From Wurfbainia villosa (Eukaryota > Streptophyta > Magnoliopsida > Zingiberales > Zingiberaceae), in contig CM045988.1 of NCBI GenBank assembly GCA_025175895.1, forward strand, positions 88,571,137 through 88,635,136: DNA of 64,000 bases, in the 5' to 3' direction. The notes under the pieces are model-generated. The model saw only the letters and a list, made by a program, of their open reading frames with translations. It was not told the origin of the DNA and ran no database searches. This document shows positions 1-15,300 of this stretch, in pieces; the first letter of the stretch is position 1, and each line of letters begins with the position of its first letter. Position numbers and translations under genes: made by a program.

Positions 1-259
1 TTTGAATAGGTACACTCTACTGAATTCCCAGACATAGACAACTAGAGAAGTTGCTGCGGTAATAAATATCACTGGGGCATTACATGCTGGCATTCATCTG
101 TTGTCTAATGCCATGGTTAAAAAATTTCAATACTTTGTCCAGTAAAATAAGGAAAACATCCTTGCAGACTTTTGGAACTTTTGTTTTCCATTAAAATGAA
201 GTCTGCTAATTTAGTCACTTTCTGTTATTCTTTCATTTTCTTCTTACTTGTCCTTTCAG
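1..259 (+). other. Intron sequence upstream of the first visible exon
   Basis: AT-rich, ending in a polypyrimidine tract and TTTCAG. I see no exon here; the missing N-terminal exon or exons should lie left of the window. Confidence 0.5.
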
Positions 260-322
260 GTAGGATATTCTTCACCATCACAATCTGGAATAATGTACGA
301 CCTTAACCTTTCATTGCCCCAG
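260..322 (+). CDS. Sugar transporter exon a
   Basis: Begins after a pyrimidine-rich acceptor and ends before GTATGT. It encodes VGYSSPSQSGIMYDLNLSLPQ, the conserved loop after the first helix. Phase 0 at both ends. Confidence 0.85.
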
Positions 323-3300
323 GTATGTGTTTCACTCTCACATGGGCACCTAATTATGGGTAAAGAAAAGGAGAAACAACTCACAGATGTAGTATTAGAA
401 TTAAATAGAAAGAGTTTTTGGTGGTTCATGAACAGCCTGAGCATTGTGTAGTGGGATACATGAAACAGTAGTTTCTAGCACAATTTTATATCACATATTC
501 ATATGTTATCTTGGCTGTGCAGTATTCTCTGTTTGGCTCAATATTGACAATTGGAGCAATGATAGGTGCTATATTGAGTGGAAGGGTTGCAGATCTAATT
601 GGAAGAAGAAGTGTATGTTAAAACTACATCTATGTTTCCCCCAATGCTGGATCCATATCAGAGAATTCACAATTACATAACTGATGCATTGCTTATTCAT
701 GACTATTGCAGGCAATGGCAGTTTCAGATTTTCTTTGTATTACTGGATGGATTTTTATTTTCTTAACAAAGGTTTTTCCCTGAGTATGAAATTGAGGCTT
801 TATGTCACTTTTTTATTAGTGTAAATTCACTAAGAAGCATGAAGCCTGCCAAAGTAGTCATGTAGGTTTTGTTCTTAAACACTGCTTGTGTTTTGAATGA
901 TTACCGATTATCATGAGTTTATTACCTGTTGTAAGGGTATCTGGTTGCTTGACATTGGAAGATTATTAGTTGGATGTGGCATCGGTCTTCTTTCCTATGT
1001 GGTAAGCTCAAGTCAATATGGTTTTCTGAATAAAATTAGAAGCTAATTATCTTGTTCTCATTTTTATTTTGGTCAGAAATTGCCATGACATCTATCTTTA
1101 TGTGGAATATAAATATAGTCTGACATATGCAAAATATGTCACTATATCCTCATAATTCAAGATATTTTGATTATGCTATAATTGTTTTTTTTCCATGATA
1201 AATAGTTATGGGTGTAGACACTAGATTGTTATTCTGTGGCCCAAGGTTTAAAATTTTGATTGTGTCAATTTGTATCAATTCAAAGAGGTATCGTCTTGAT
1301 GTCCAGCTGTGTTGATGGTCAGCATGGACCTATAGGGTCTCTATTGTGCTGAGATCGTTTTGGACTGACCCACTCTCTTGTTCTCCTCCTATTCGATTTA
1401 TTTACTTCAAAAAAACAAAAATGGTAAACAAGAATATAACAGTTTCATAGTTAATTGAATTAAATTTTCCTCTTGAATGACTCAAAAATATCAAAAACAT
1501 CTCAACTTATAGCATACCTTACTAGTGAAAGTGTTTCTACTAATTCCTTATTAATAGGAGTTTCAACTAGGATGAGTGTCTTGCATTGGATGAGAATTTG
1601 CTCTTGCTTGCAGGATAATATTTGTATTTGTTAATCTACTTATTTATCGTTATACTCTTGTTTGTCAATGGAGGTTAGACTAACACAATTGGACATGTGA
1701 CAAACACAACTATAGGATATGGATAGCAGTAGATCTCAGATCTTTGATTTGATTTATCACCATATGTTGTAGCCAAATCGTAGTAGTAGGAACACCAAGT
1801 ATGATGAATTCCAATGATGGGTTTAAGCTGAGCTTGATCAATGATTTTACTTGTTATGGCAAATCTGTCTCTCTTACAATGCACACTTGTTTATTATTAT
1901 GCATATATTTGTGAAGTTTAGTTGTCTTCCAAATGTAGGTCCCAGTGTACATTGCTGAAATAACACCAAAGAGTTTAAGAGGAGGATTTGCTGCAGTTAA
2001 TCAGGTAATGGAAGAAGGTTTCTGAAGCTGGATAGTACAGAGTTAAATTTAGGCATCATTTTATTTAACAAAATTTTAGTGCAGCTAATGATATGTTGTG
2101 GAGGGGCACTAGCTTATCTGCTTGGAACTGTTTCCACTTGGCGTATTCTTGCAATTATAGGTAAAACTATTAACATCTGAAGAAAATATAGTTTTTATCC
2201 TAATTTGATATTGCAGAGTTAATATTGGGAATTGTTGAATCATTTGACAAGATTCATACCACTAAGAATCTAGCAGTTTGGGATTTGAAAACTAATTATA
2301 TGTTCTACATAGAGGCATAAGCTAGATTGAACTGGTCATTGTTATGCTATATAGAGCAATAAAAAAGGCCTATCATTCTGATTATTGATCCCTATCAAAA
2401 GCATCTCAGCAAACAGGCAATAACAACTTCTCTGGCCCCACATTTTGAAGTATAAGTACCTGTCGAATCGAGATCTGCTTCTCCTTTGGCTGCAACTATT
2501 CATGGCTTGGCGTATGCTTGTCTAAAACTTGTCAATGAAGACTTCAACCTGCACACAAGTGACAATACTGCACTATTTATTACACTGAACTACCATACTT
2601 CTTACCTTCAACTTAGTACTTGCCTCTTTTAGTTTTTAACATTTTATCATTTACCTGTTTGAACATTTCATTGGGGTTCTGAACTAGAGTGTTTTTGTGT
2701 GTTTGGTTTACTAAGTTCTACCAATAGTTTGTACATTTCCAGCCTAATGATTGCATTAGGTCTTGAACATCCTTTATTTCCTAATAAGTGTATCTGAAAG
2801 TTGACTGACCTAATATTTTCTGTTTCAGGCACATTTCCTTGTGTTCTGCAGTTAATGGGTCTCTTCTTTATACCAGAATCTCCACGATGGCTGGTTAGTA
2901 AGTTGAACATCAATTACAGATTTCGTAGTTGTGAAATAATCCATTGAGGCCTAAGAGTATTCATACTAAGGTTTTAAATGCTGAGCCATACCGAGATTTC
3001 GGTCAGTGACCAGAACGATACGGTTTCGGTATCGTATCGTGCGTGCCGATACTGTTTCGATAATATAAATTAATTAATAATGTATTTAATTAAATTTACG
3101 GTTTAATTAATTTATATTATATATAAAATTTTAATTAATAATTTATTTAATTATAATTATATTATAATTTCTATATTAGTTAATTATATAAGTTTAATTT
3201 TTAATTAATGTGGGATCGCGGATCGCGATCGTGTGGGGATCGCGATCCCGCGATCCTGCCATCATGCGGGGATCGCGATCGCGCGGGGATCACGATCGCG

Positions 3301-6300
3301 ATCCCGAGCGCGTTCGGGATCGCGTGATCGCCACCTCTGCGTCGGCCGCCCGCCGAAGTCGCGTTATTCTTTGCTCTGCGTCCGTCGCCGTTGCTCCGTC
3401 GTCGCCGCGCTACTGCGTCATCACCGTCGTTGCTCTGCGTCTGCTTCCAAGTACACTTCTATCTATTGCGCGAAATCTCGCGCAGTGTTTCGTTTCGATC
3501 CCACGTCGAAACGAAATGTTTCATCCGTTTCGGGCGAAATGTTTCGTCCGTTTCGGGCAAAACGAATCGACTTTTAAAACCTTGATTCAAAAGGAAACGT
3601 TTTCGTTTTTTGTTTTCGATTGCAATATACAAGATAAGTATAAAATGTTAGTAATATATGAGAGATATTCTAAGGCAATCGCCTTATGTATGAACCATTT
3701 ATATGATAAATGAAGATTCACTATTTGAGTATACATGGTTTCATGTATTTGATCGGATCTTAAACTCGTTTACTGAATGCCCACGATACGATTCACAGCA
3801 TGAGAGAATTTATGATTGGATCACAACTGGTGAGTATCTCTACATGTGTAATTGTGATGTATCGGAATTATCCCTAGTCGATGAATTGATGGATTTGGAC
3901 ACCATTGATGTTAGTGCCTATAAGATTCATATATCTCCACAATGATATGATATTGTCCACTTTGGGCCCAAGCCCTCATGGTTTTGTTTTTGGGCTTTAC
4001 CCAAAAGGCCTCATACCAATGGAGATATCTTTTTTCTTATAAGCACATGATCTTTTCCATGTCTTACCAATATGGGACTTTGATTGTATTCCCCATACTC
4101 CCAACAATCCCCCCCTCAAACGAAGGACCACATTGGGCCCCCCCTCAAGCCTATCCCTCCTCGAAGGATTTTCTCTGCTTGATGTCCGATCTTGACCCAC
4201 GGGACTTCACGCCACGGTTGTTCGTCCCCGACCCAATTAGACTTCCTTCACGATGTGGTTCTCTTGATCCGGGCGTGGGAGCTCAACTTCCTTCGTTCGA
4301 GGTTCACGGCACGTGGACCACGTGGCTCGATACGATTGTTAGTGCTATAAGATTCATATATCTCATGATGATATGATATTGTCATACTTTGGGCCCAAGC
4401 CCTCATTTTGTTTTGGGCCTGCATACCACCAATGGAGATATCTTTTTTCTTATAAGCACATGATCTTTTCCATGTCTTACCAATATGGGACTTTGATTGT
4501 ATTTCCCATACTCCCAACAATTGATTCTGTCGAGACTAGCACGAGGTATACTCTTTGGTGTATCCAAGCAGCTGATTCTCACTGGCTGGAGACATTGTGA
4601 TGTCCGGAGTTAATCGTGGATGCTAGTTATGTAATCTAGTTCGAGGTGACTAGTAGTAAGACTTATATGGTTCTCTGCGTATATAGATATGTCGATAAGT
4701 TCTTCTGTAGCTTAAGTGCGATTTTCCTGACTTGCGGTATTAGATTCGTCTTGATCGTAAGACTTATGCTGACATCTTAAGCAAGCATCTACGAGGAGAT
4801 GTGGACCGGGATGATTGGGTATAAGTCAGTGATCGAAAGTGTTGAATAACCTATAAAGATTCACCACCATGCGAGGAGATGTATACCCATAGCCTCGTCG
4901 GATTCACTTACTAAAGTCTTTGCGAAATATTACATGTTTAGAGTAAGGTACTCTTCGATCGTGTGCGATAACTAGAATCCAGTGAGACGAGGAAATGATA
5001 CTTGGGCTAGGTGTGGCGTAGTCGTACTAGTGAGGGTGACACTATAGGCCCGTATCTGCCAGTGGGTATAAGATGAGTGAAGGGAATGGGGCACGATTCA
5101 TTCGAGTTTGAAGGGTTTGAAATAGTTACGGATCGTAGTTGATCTTTTGCTTAATTGGGGATCATGATGTACTACTTAGGTGTCACTTCGTGATCGTTAA
5201 TTATTAATGGTTAATTATAGGCGGCACATAAAGCCGAGAACCTATTGATCACACGCATAACGCGTAATCCGAAGGATTTAAAAGCGAGCCTTGAGAATGA
5301 GATTCTCGGCATCGAGAAAACTAGGTTTGGTTGGACGAAGCAAAGCCGCATGAAATCGTTTGATCATGATAGGCGTGGATGGACCGTGTCTTATGAAGGC
5401 ATGATGGGACGAATCAAAATGGTTTGGTTAACTAATCGGCGGAGGAGAATAAACCAAAGGGTTTGGTTTGTTTTAAGCGAATGAACCAAAGTTGGTTGGT
5501 TCGTTTAACTTAAAATAAACCATCATGGTTTGGTTTATTTTAACTTAAATTAATGGAGCGGGTTAGCGGGCCTTTGGTTATGATCGATAACCATTAAGAG
5601 AATTTGTTCTCTATAAAATAGTGCTTAAGGGTTTTGTTAAACCCCAATTGAGGCAACCCTAATAGTTTGGCGCCCACCCTCTCTCTCTAGTCGGCGCAAC
5701 CCTATGCGCGCCACCTCCTCAACCGGCGACCAGGTGCACTGCCGTCGCCTTCTCACTGGCGTCTCTGTGCTCGAGGAGCTCCGGTGATCATCCTCGCTCC
5801 GTGACAAGGTGAGCACATTGCTTTCCTTATTCGGGCGTCGTTTGGGCGGCGTTTGGAGCTCCGGCGGTGCCTTCCTTCTTGAGATTCGATCTCCGGTAAT
5901 CCTCATGGAGTGGAGGGGCGAAGGATTCGTCAGCGGTTGTGAATACCTCTCGGAGAAGCGAGTTTTGAGGACTCGTTTTGGATCGAATTTTGATTCGGAT
6001 CGTGATCTTCTCTCGATCGCATCGTCTTGACACGAGGCTAGTAACCGTCTGAAGGCGAGGCTCGTGACTTAGTGAAGTCGTCCGAAGATACTCGGCGTGG
6101 ATACGGATAGAGGCGATTCTAGCGAATCGTTCGGTTGATGCCTTTCCATTACCGTTATCGGGTATATGTAGTTTAAGTTTCCTTTTATTGCAAAATTTGA
6201 ATTTATGGTTATGTCTACTGCGTATTGTCTTATCGTCGTGTGATGTGTGTGTTGTAATAAATTAGATTTATTATTTTATTCCTTCCGCTGTGCACATGTT

Positions 6301-9300
6301 TACGAAACATGTTCGAACACACACTCACCGCGGTGCCGGAAACCCAACAGTGGTATCAGAGTCAGGTTGTGTTTCGACATAATCGTAAAATTGTTTTGCG
6401 ATAGTCATAATGGTATTTCTGAAAATTTTCTACTTTTGGAAAGTTAGAAGTATTTATGGAAATTTTTTAATTTTGGAAAGTATAGAAGTATTTATGGAAA
6501 TCTTCAACTTTTAGAAAGTTGGAAGTATTTATGGAAATTGATATTTTCCATAAATAAAATATTTGATTAGATTTTGGAAATTTGTTTCCTAATTTAATCA
6601 TGATTTGATTTGGGAAATCAAATCTTAAAATATTTTATTTCCATAAGTAGTTTTGATGATTTAGGAAATTGGTTTCCTAAATTGACTTTCCTTAATCAAC
6701 TATTTCCACAAATAAAATATGTGATTAGATTTGAAAATTTATTTCCTAATTTAATCATAATTTGATTTGGAGAATCAAATCTTAAACATATTTTATTTCC
6801 ATAAATAGTTATGGACGTGTAAGGAAATATTATGCGTAGCGCATAGCGTATATGTCGTATAATTGCGTTAGATCGTATCGTTATGACGTGCGTGTCGTGA
6901 CGTGTAGATGTATGTAAGTATGACGTATCGTATAGATAATAGTTATTTAAATGCGAGGAGGATGAGGCAGTAAAACCACTCTCGATATTAAAGCTCGCCT
7001 TCCGTTAATATGGTTAGAACGAGTTAGTTTCTTGAGTTGTTGGACTCTCTCGAGCTGGCTCGAACAGAGCGTGTTGAACCATGGAATAGTTTAATACTAA
7101 TATGGTAAGAGTCGGTCGATCGTTAGCTTTGGTTGTTGGACTCTCTGGCCAGGATTAATTGATTGAATGCGCTCTAACCGTATTAAAACTATTCCTCGAT
7201 TAATGGGTTGACTTTAACACGGAGCATCGACATTGGACTCTCTCGAAGTCGATGTAAAGGGAGTGAAGTTAGGTGCTATCGTATGATGCGTACTTGTTAA
7301 TGTGTTAACAACCCGATGTATGTGTGAGCGTTGATTAGTTGATAATACGTTGTGATAGTTGTATATCGTGATATCTGATCGGTATATTTGATACCTACGT
7401 CGTAGTTATGAATGGCTTGTTGGACTTCTCTAGGTTGTTCGTATACATGATAGATATCGACCCGTTCGGAGATGGACCTACGATCTCAAGTGATTTTGGG
7501 GTTTTGAAATTAGAAATGAATGGGATTTATAAATGTATATTGATGCGTTTGAAATCATTTTCTACGTATATGCTCGTTTTGTATTTCTAGGTTAATCGAT
7601 TGATCGTAGCGTCTTTGAATTTGTCTATTATTTTGGATTGAACAAATTATTTGGGCACAACTTCTAAACACGAGAATTGTTCTCGGCGGAAAAGCTAGCA
7701 TATGTCCTTGAAGAGCCTCTTCCCAGCCGTCTAGAGCGATCGACTCGGACGAATGTTGGTCATCGAGCGTGTGCGGTCTGGTGGCGAGTTGCATCATACT
7801 GATGCGATGGTACAGTATGGCGGCATGAGCATATGGATCTTATCTTATGGTCTTCCGTCTTATGAGTTGTTTGATGAAGCGGCCCGAGATCAGAAAGGTT
7901 GAAGTCTCGGGCTCCTCTTCGCGAAGATGCGAAGGTTCGTCATAGTGCGGTTTGTGCTAAAGATGAGCAGAGTACATCAGTGGCTAGCCACCCTCGGGTT
8001 TTGTGATGGATCGTGAATTAAGTATTGACTTAGTGCATTGTTTACTTGAAGTTTCTCGCGATTTGTGATGAATCGGATGAACAAATTAGAATCTACTATT
8101 CTGAGCTCCTTAATATCTTTGAAGGCGTGGAGCCTTACATGAAGCGTAAGGAAAGCGGTTACATTAGTTGATTCCTCGAAGAAAGGTTAGAGGAAGGCGA
8201 AAGCAGAAGAAGGAAGAAACGAAAGCGAAGAAAGCGGAACCCGACCGAAAAAGCACTTCATCGTTGTAGCGAGGAAGGCCAGGCGAAGAAAGCTGCAGAT
8301 TTATCTTGAGTCCGTGAAGAAGAAGAAGGCATCGATGCCCGTCCTCTTGGTATCTTCGTTATTGATTGTCGTTCTATTTCCTTAGACACTTGGGTATTGG
8401 ATCTTTGGGTGTGGCTCGTATATGTAATGTGTCTGGTAGGAATGAAGAAGACTTCGTCGTGTTGGGTTTTCGCGCTTGGCGAGTGTGTGTTGAACATGTT
8501 TAAATAAACATGTATGCGGAAGGAATAAAATAATAAATCTAATTTATTACTGCACACACATCGCGTCGTAGTCTGACATGTGTAGACATGCAAGTAAATT
8601 GAATTTTGCGATAAAGAAAATTTACACTCGTATACGGCGTATCCGTGTAGCGGGAACGGCATCAACCGGAACGATCCTCGTAAGAATCGTCTCGATCCGT
8701 ATCCACGCCGAGCTCCTCGGGATGACTTCGCTAAGTCACGAGCTTCGTCTTCGTACGGGTTACTAGCCTCGTGTTGAAGACGACGTGATCGAGAGATGAT
8801 CACGATCCGAATCGAATTCGGATCGAAATGAGTCCTGGCTTCGCTTCTCGGAGAGGTATTCGTCGACCGTTTGGCCAGATCGCCCCTCCACCTATGAGGA
8901 TTACAGGAGATCGAATCCCAGCGAGCTACGTTGGCCGGGCTCAAACAGCTCGACGAGGAAACAAGCTGTCAGAAAACTGGACAGCTTTGGTGGAGAAGTA
9001 GGGGCGGCGAAAAGGGTAGGATGAAGCTCACCTTGATGCGAACCCGAAGACCAGGAGAGTTCTTGGGAGGATCACCGGCGAAGCTTGGACACCGCGACAA
9101 TTTGGGCCCGGCCTGAGGGTGGCGGCGTGATGGATGTTGGCATCGACTTCTCGAGGAGATGAGGCGCGACAATTAGGTCGAGGATTTTAATTAGGGCTTA
9201 TGAGCCCTTAAGCCCTCTTTTATAGAGAACTAATTCTCTTAATGGTTATCGGATCATGTAAGGCCCGTTAACCGCTCCGTTAATTTAAGTTAAAATAAAC

Positions 9301-12300
9301 CGCATGATGGTTTATTTTAAGTTAAACGAACGAACCAACTTTGGTTCATTCGTTTAAAACAAACCCTTTGGTTTATTCTCCTCCGTTGAATTAGAACGAG
9401 CAAATTTGGTTCGTAGTAAATATCTTCGTAAGACACGGCCCATCACGCTTAATTGCATTGAAGCGATTTCATGCTCGCTCTCCGTGTTTGGTCGACGAGC
9501 CTAGTTCTCTCGATGCGAGAATCTCGTTCTCGGCTTCGTTTAAATCCTTGGATTACGCTCGTTGTCGCGTGTGACCAAATAGGTTCTCGGTTTATGTTGG
9601 CGTCATAATTAACCATTAATTATAGAGCGATCGTGAGTGACACCTAGTAATGCGTCGTGATCCCCGATTAGCGAAAGATCAGCGGTTGATCGAACTATTT
9701 ACGAAACCCTTCGGCTCGAATGAATCGTGCCCCGTTCCTTCACTCATCTTATACCCACTTGGTTGGGGCGTAGTACATAGTGTATCGATCCCATTTAAGT
9801 ACATTCATCGCTAGCAATGTCGTTTCCTTGTCTACAGTTACAGAATTCTGGCGTGTATCGAAGAGTACCTTACTCAAATATGTAATGTTTTGGCGAAGAC
9901 TTTAGTAACAATCGACGAGAGGCTATGGGTATCGTCTCCTCGCGGTGGTGAATCCTTTATAAATATTGAGCACTTTCGATCAGCCGACTTATACCCGATC
10001 GTCCGGGTCGCGTCTCACCGGAGATGCTTGCTTAAGATGTCAGCGTAAGTCTTCGTGATCAGATGACTTGAATACTGAGTCGAAGGAAAATCGCAGCCTT
10101 AAGCTACGATGAAGAACCGTTGACATATCATATATCTACGAGAACCGTATGAAGTCTTCTACGGTGGTCTCCGATGAACTAGTTACCAGTAACTAGCATC
10201 GTGATTAACTCGGACGTCGCGATGTCTCGACCGGTGAGAATCATTTGCTTGGATACACGAAGAGTATACCTCGTGTTAGTCTCGACGAGAATCGATGGTG
10301 TCGAATCCATCGATTCGTATTAGGAATAATTAGATATATCGCGATTACATGTAGAGATACTCGCTGGTTGTGATCGATCACAAATTCTCTGTCTTTGTGA
10401 TTCGTATCGCAGACGTTGATAAATGAGTTTAAGATCGATCAGATGAAACCATGTATATGCTCGAATGGTGAATCTTCGTTTATCGTATAAATGGTTTAAA
10501 TACGTAAAGCGATTCGGGCGTCTCTCGTATATTCTTAGCGTCGGAGAAATTGAATTTGGGAGTTAATGATGGAAGCGAGGTTCTTTGCGGTCGTTATCGG
10601 AACTTATTTCTTTGAAGCTCCTAGTAGACTAGTCTTGGAGCAGGACGATTCTATTGTGTTCCTTCTCAATAAAACGTTGTTTATTTCTGTTTAAATAGAA
10701 ATGGTTACCATTTGCGTTTAGTAACAATTGTTGTTATATAACCTTGAATGGCGTACTTTATGGGCTGGAATTTTGAAGCGATAGACATTTATCGTTGGGC
10801 GTATCGGTGGCATTTTGATATTGAAGCGGCGTAAGCGTGCTCGAAAGGATAATCGATTAGACTCTACGTGTGGCGTTATCGTCTTGGCCGTATAGCGAAA
10901 GCGCGTGTCGAATTACCGATGTGGAATTACGGAATCGTTTGAATTGGATTCATCACGATCATGCGAATCGTGCTTAAAGCGAGATGACTAAGTTACCTTT
11001 ACGAGGAAAAGGTGAGCAGTGGGAGAGTTTCTGGGTCTGTCATCTTGATGTATGTGGACTATGTCGACTCGAGCTTTAGGAGGCTATAGTTGCCATTACC
11101 TTGATGATCGCTCGCGGTTTGGGTATGTGTTCTTGATGAAACCAGTCGAAGTCTTTGAAAGGTTGAAGAATTCAAAAATGAAATGAAACAACATGCTGTG
11201 AGTATTAAAATACTTTGATCGGATTGAGGTGGTGAATACTTAAGTCGAGAGTTTCTTGATTATCTAGAGACGATGGTATATTGTCTCGATGGACTCCGCC
11301 GTATACACGCGGCGTAATGGTGTATCGAGGCGTACTTAGGACCATTGGGCGTAGTCGGTCGATGATGAATCATGCGAATCTTTCCAGTCCTTTTGGAGAT
11401 ATGCACTTGACGATTGTTTACTTGTTAAGCAGAATGTCTCAAGTAGTCTCTCTTACTCGTATGAGATATGGAATAGTAAGAAACCTTATGTATCTTACTT
11501 GAAGATATGGGGTTGTCTGCTTATGTGAAGCGGTGTATCGAACAAATTGGATCTTAAGTCGATAAATGTCTATTTATTGGATACCACAAGGAAACGAGGG
11601 TTACGATTCTATCGTCTGTGGAGCAAGGTGTTTGTTTGAGGCGTCTTTGTGTTTACAGAGAAGAGTTTCTCTTTGCGAAAGCGATGGGAGTGTCGTCGAG
11701 CTTGAGGAGGCTCGAGAGACTCGAATGAACGATGATGAGATACACGGTGAAACCTGACGATCGATAACTTCGTAGTGATGGCGATCATTTGGACTGTCTA
11801 ACACCCGTCTTCGTAGATCTGGTAGAACCACATGGCGTTCACGAGAGATATGGATTTCGTAAGTGAATCGAGCGACGTGTTACTCATTGATGATGAGGCT
11901 GACAGGTTATGAAGAAGTCTTGTGAGTTGAGAAAGGGATAAGTGGCTTGATGTCGTGAAGTCGAAATGAATTTCGTGTATGAAAACCAAGTTTGGAACTT
12001 GGTTGACCGCTGAAGCGTCAGCCTATAGGGTGCAAGTGGGTTTCGAAGAAAACCTATGAATGGTAATGTGATTACCTATAAGGCTAGATTAGTGGCGAAA
12101 GGATATAAATCAGCGAGTGTTGATTATGGCGAAACCTATTACTTTGTAGCTATCTTAAATCCGTTCGGATGCTCTGGCCATGTAGCGGCTCATTATGATT
12201 ATGAGATATAACGGATGGATGTGAAAGCGACTTTCCTTAATGGAAACACGAGAACATGTATATAATCTGACTGAGGTTTGCGTGGTTGATAAAATCAAGG

Positions 12301-15300
12301 TATCTGAGTTGCGGCCGGTCCGTATATGGATTGAGCGACCATCCAGAGGCTGGAATATCCGTTTGATGGGAATGATCAAAAATTTGATTTCTCGCGAAAT
12401 CGAACGAACCTTGTGTATCTGAAGGTTAGTGAGTGCGATCGTGTTCTAGTATTGTATGTCGATGACGTATTACTTATAGGAGGCGATGTTTGATCTTCTG
12501 ATCGGTGAAGATTTGGTTATCGAGGCGTTCTCCGTGAAAGACACGAGAGAAGCGACCTCGTCCTGCGGATTAAGATCTATAGAGATGGTCGAAGCGGTTT
12601 GCTTGGTCTTTCGTGATCTATATATGGCCAAGTCTTTAAGGGTTTAGCGTGCCGGAATCGAAGGTTTCTACCCATGACCGCGAGTACACCTTTGAAGTCA
12701 TGTGTTGCCTTGCGAGAAGGCGAGAGGATTTGCATGAGTAAGATTCCTATCATCCATGATAGGATCTATCGTGTATGTTATATTATGTCTGAGGCCCGAT
12801 GTATCGTATGCTCACGAGTGTCGAGTAGATACGGTCGATCGAAATGGATCGTTGGGTGGTATTAAGGCGATCCTTAAGTACTTAAGAAGAACTAAGGATG
12901 TGTTCTAATATATGGAGAAGGGGACGTGGTGATCACGGGTATCTGGATGCGGCTTCCATACAGACGAGGATGATTCGGTCTCGATGCGGATCGTGTTCGC
13001 GGAATGAGGCGTAGTGAGTTGGAAAAGTTCGAACAAGACAGCATGGCGGATTACACCAGGCGAGAATCATTGCGGCAGGGAGCGGTTTGGATCGAAGTTC
13101 GTTTATGAACTTGGTGTGGATTCGACCCGTTGTTGAAGCAATCTGGAGTCTGCTGCGGCAATGATGGAGCAATTGCTGACGAAAGAGCGAGTCTCATCAG
13201 CGATCGAACATGTGTAGCCGCTATCTTATCGTGGAGAGATCGTGATGGGAAGGAAATCTGAATCGAGAAAATCCCGAAAGGAACTTGGCGGATCCTTTGA
13301 CTAGGCATTACCTCAAGTAAGTTTGAGGGTCGTATTAGAGCTTATGGTATTAGATCTGTAGCGATTGACGTTAGGCAGTGGGAGTTTGTTATTAATATAT
13401 GAGAGATATTACAAGACGATATTCGCCTTATGTATGAATCGTTTATATGATAAATGAAGATTATTATTTGAGTATCGTGGTTTCGTGTATTTGATCGGAT
13501 CTTAAACTCGTTTCTTGAATGTCGCGTCGATTGCGTGAGAGAATTTATGATTGGATCATGGCGGTGAGTATCTCTACATGTGTAATTGTGATGTATCGGA
13601 ATTATCACTAGTCGATGAATTGATGGATTTGGACACCGTTGATTACGTCGAGACTAGCCACAGTATACTCTTTGGTGTATCAGCGGTGATTCTCCTTTGG
13701 TGGAGCGTTGTGATGTCGGAGTTAATCGTGGATCTTAGTTATGGTAACTAGTTCGTTGGAGTGACGGTAGTAAGACTTGTATAGTTCTCTGCGTATATAG
13801 ATATGTCGATGAAGTTCTTCTGTAGCTTAAGTGCGATATTCCTTTGACTTGCGGTATTAGTCGTCTTGATCATGAAGACTTATGCTTTGACATCTTAAGC
13901 AGCGTCTACGAGGAGATGTGGACCCGGGATGATTGGGTATAAGTCGAGTGATCGAAAGTGTTTGAATAGCCTATAAAGGATTCACTCCTTGCGAGGAGAT
14001 GTATACGTAGCCTCTCGTCGTTATTACTAAAGTCTTTGGCGAAATATTACATGTTTAGAGTAAGGTACTCTTCGATCGTGTCACGATAACTAGAATCAGT
14101 AGAGACGAGGAAATGATACTTAAATTTAGGTGTGGCGTAGTCGACTAGTGAGGGTGACACTATAGACCGTATCACGAACAGTGGGTATAAGATGAGTGAA
14201 GGGAATGGGGCACGATTATTCATTCTTTGAAGGGTTTGAAATAGTTACGGATCGGGTTGATCTTTTCGGTTAATTGGGGATCATGATGTACTACTAGGTG
14301 CCACTCATGATCGTTCTATCATTAATGGTTAATTATAGGCGGCATCGTAAGCGAGAACTGTTTGGTCGCCACGTCTGTGGGCGTAATCAGAAGGATTTAA
14401 AGCGAGCTTGAGAATGAGATTCTCGGGCCAGAAACTAGGTTTGGTTGGACGAAGCAAAGCGAGCGTGAAATCGTTTGATCGCGATAGGCGTGGATGGACC
14501 GTGTCTTATGAAGACATAATGGATGGACCAAAATGGTTTGGTTCTAATCCAATGGATGAGAATAAACCAAAGGGTTTGGTTTATATTAAACGAATGAACC
14601 AAAGGTTGGTTCGGTTCGTTTTAACTTAAAATAAACCATCGTGGTTTGGTTTATTTTAACTTATCTTAATGGAGCGGGTTAACGGGCCTAATGGTTATGA
14701 TCCAATAACCATTAAGAGAATTTGTTCTCTCTAAAATAGTGCTTAAGGGTTTTGTTAAACCCCGATTGAAGCAACCCTAATAGTTTGGCCGCCCACCCTC
14801 TCCTCTGATCGGCGCCCAACCTATTGCCGCCGCCCACCTCCTCGACGGCGACCAGCTGCTGCCGTCTTCTCCACTTGCGGCGTCGGCTGCTGGGAGCTCG
14901 GTGATCGTCCTTGGCTCGGCGACAAGGTGAGCACATTGCTTTCCTTATTTGGCGGTATGAGTCTCCACAAGCTGTCAGTTTACGGACAGCTTGTTTCCCT
15001 CTTTCGGGCGTCGTTTGGACAGCGTTTGGAGCTCGACAGCGCCTTCCTTACCGGGGATTCGATCTCCGGTAATCCTCATAGGTGGAGGACGAAGGATTCG
15101 TCAAACGGTTGACGAATACCTCTCCGGAGAAGCAAGTTTTTGAGGACTCGTTTTGGATTCGAATTTTGATTCGGATCGTGATCTTCTCTCGATCACATCG
15201 TCTTCAACACGAGGCTAGTAACCCGTACGAAGACGAGGCTCGTGACTTAGTGAAGTCATCCCGAAGATACTCGGCGTGGATACGGATAGAGACGATTCTA

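Noticed and set aside
3210..3713. 167-residue Arg/Ser-rich plus-strand frame
   Set aside because: It spans GATCGCG low-complexity DNA, the TIR element end, viral leader and the start of an LTR, so it cannot be a single gene.
4107..4336. Coding region in the nested miniature element
   Set aside because: Only 230 bp between its direct repeats, holding primer-site-like and polypurine-like sequences; open frames run through the LTRs and lack domains.
8258..8944. 228-residue minus-strand frame as a gene
   Set aside because: It reads through the inverted copia LTR; the same peptide fragments appear from the other LTR copies (for example 15082-15432 on plus).
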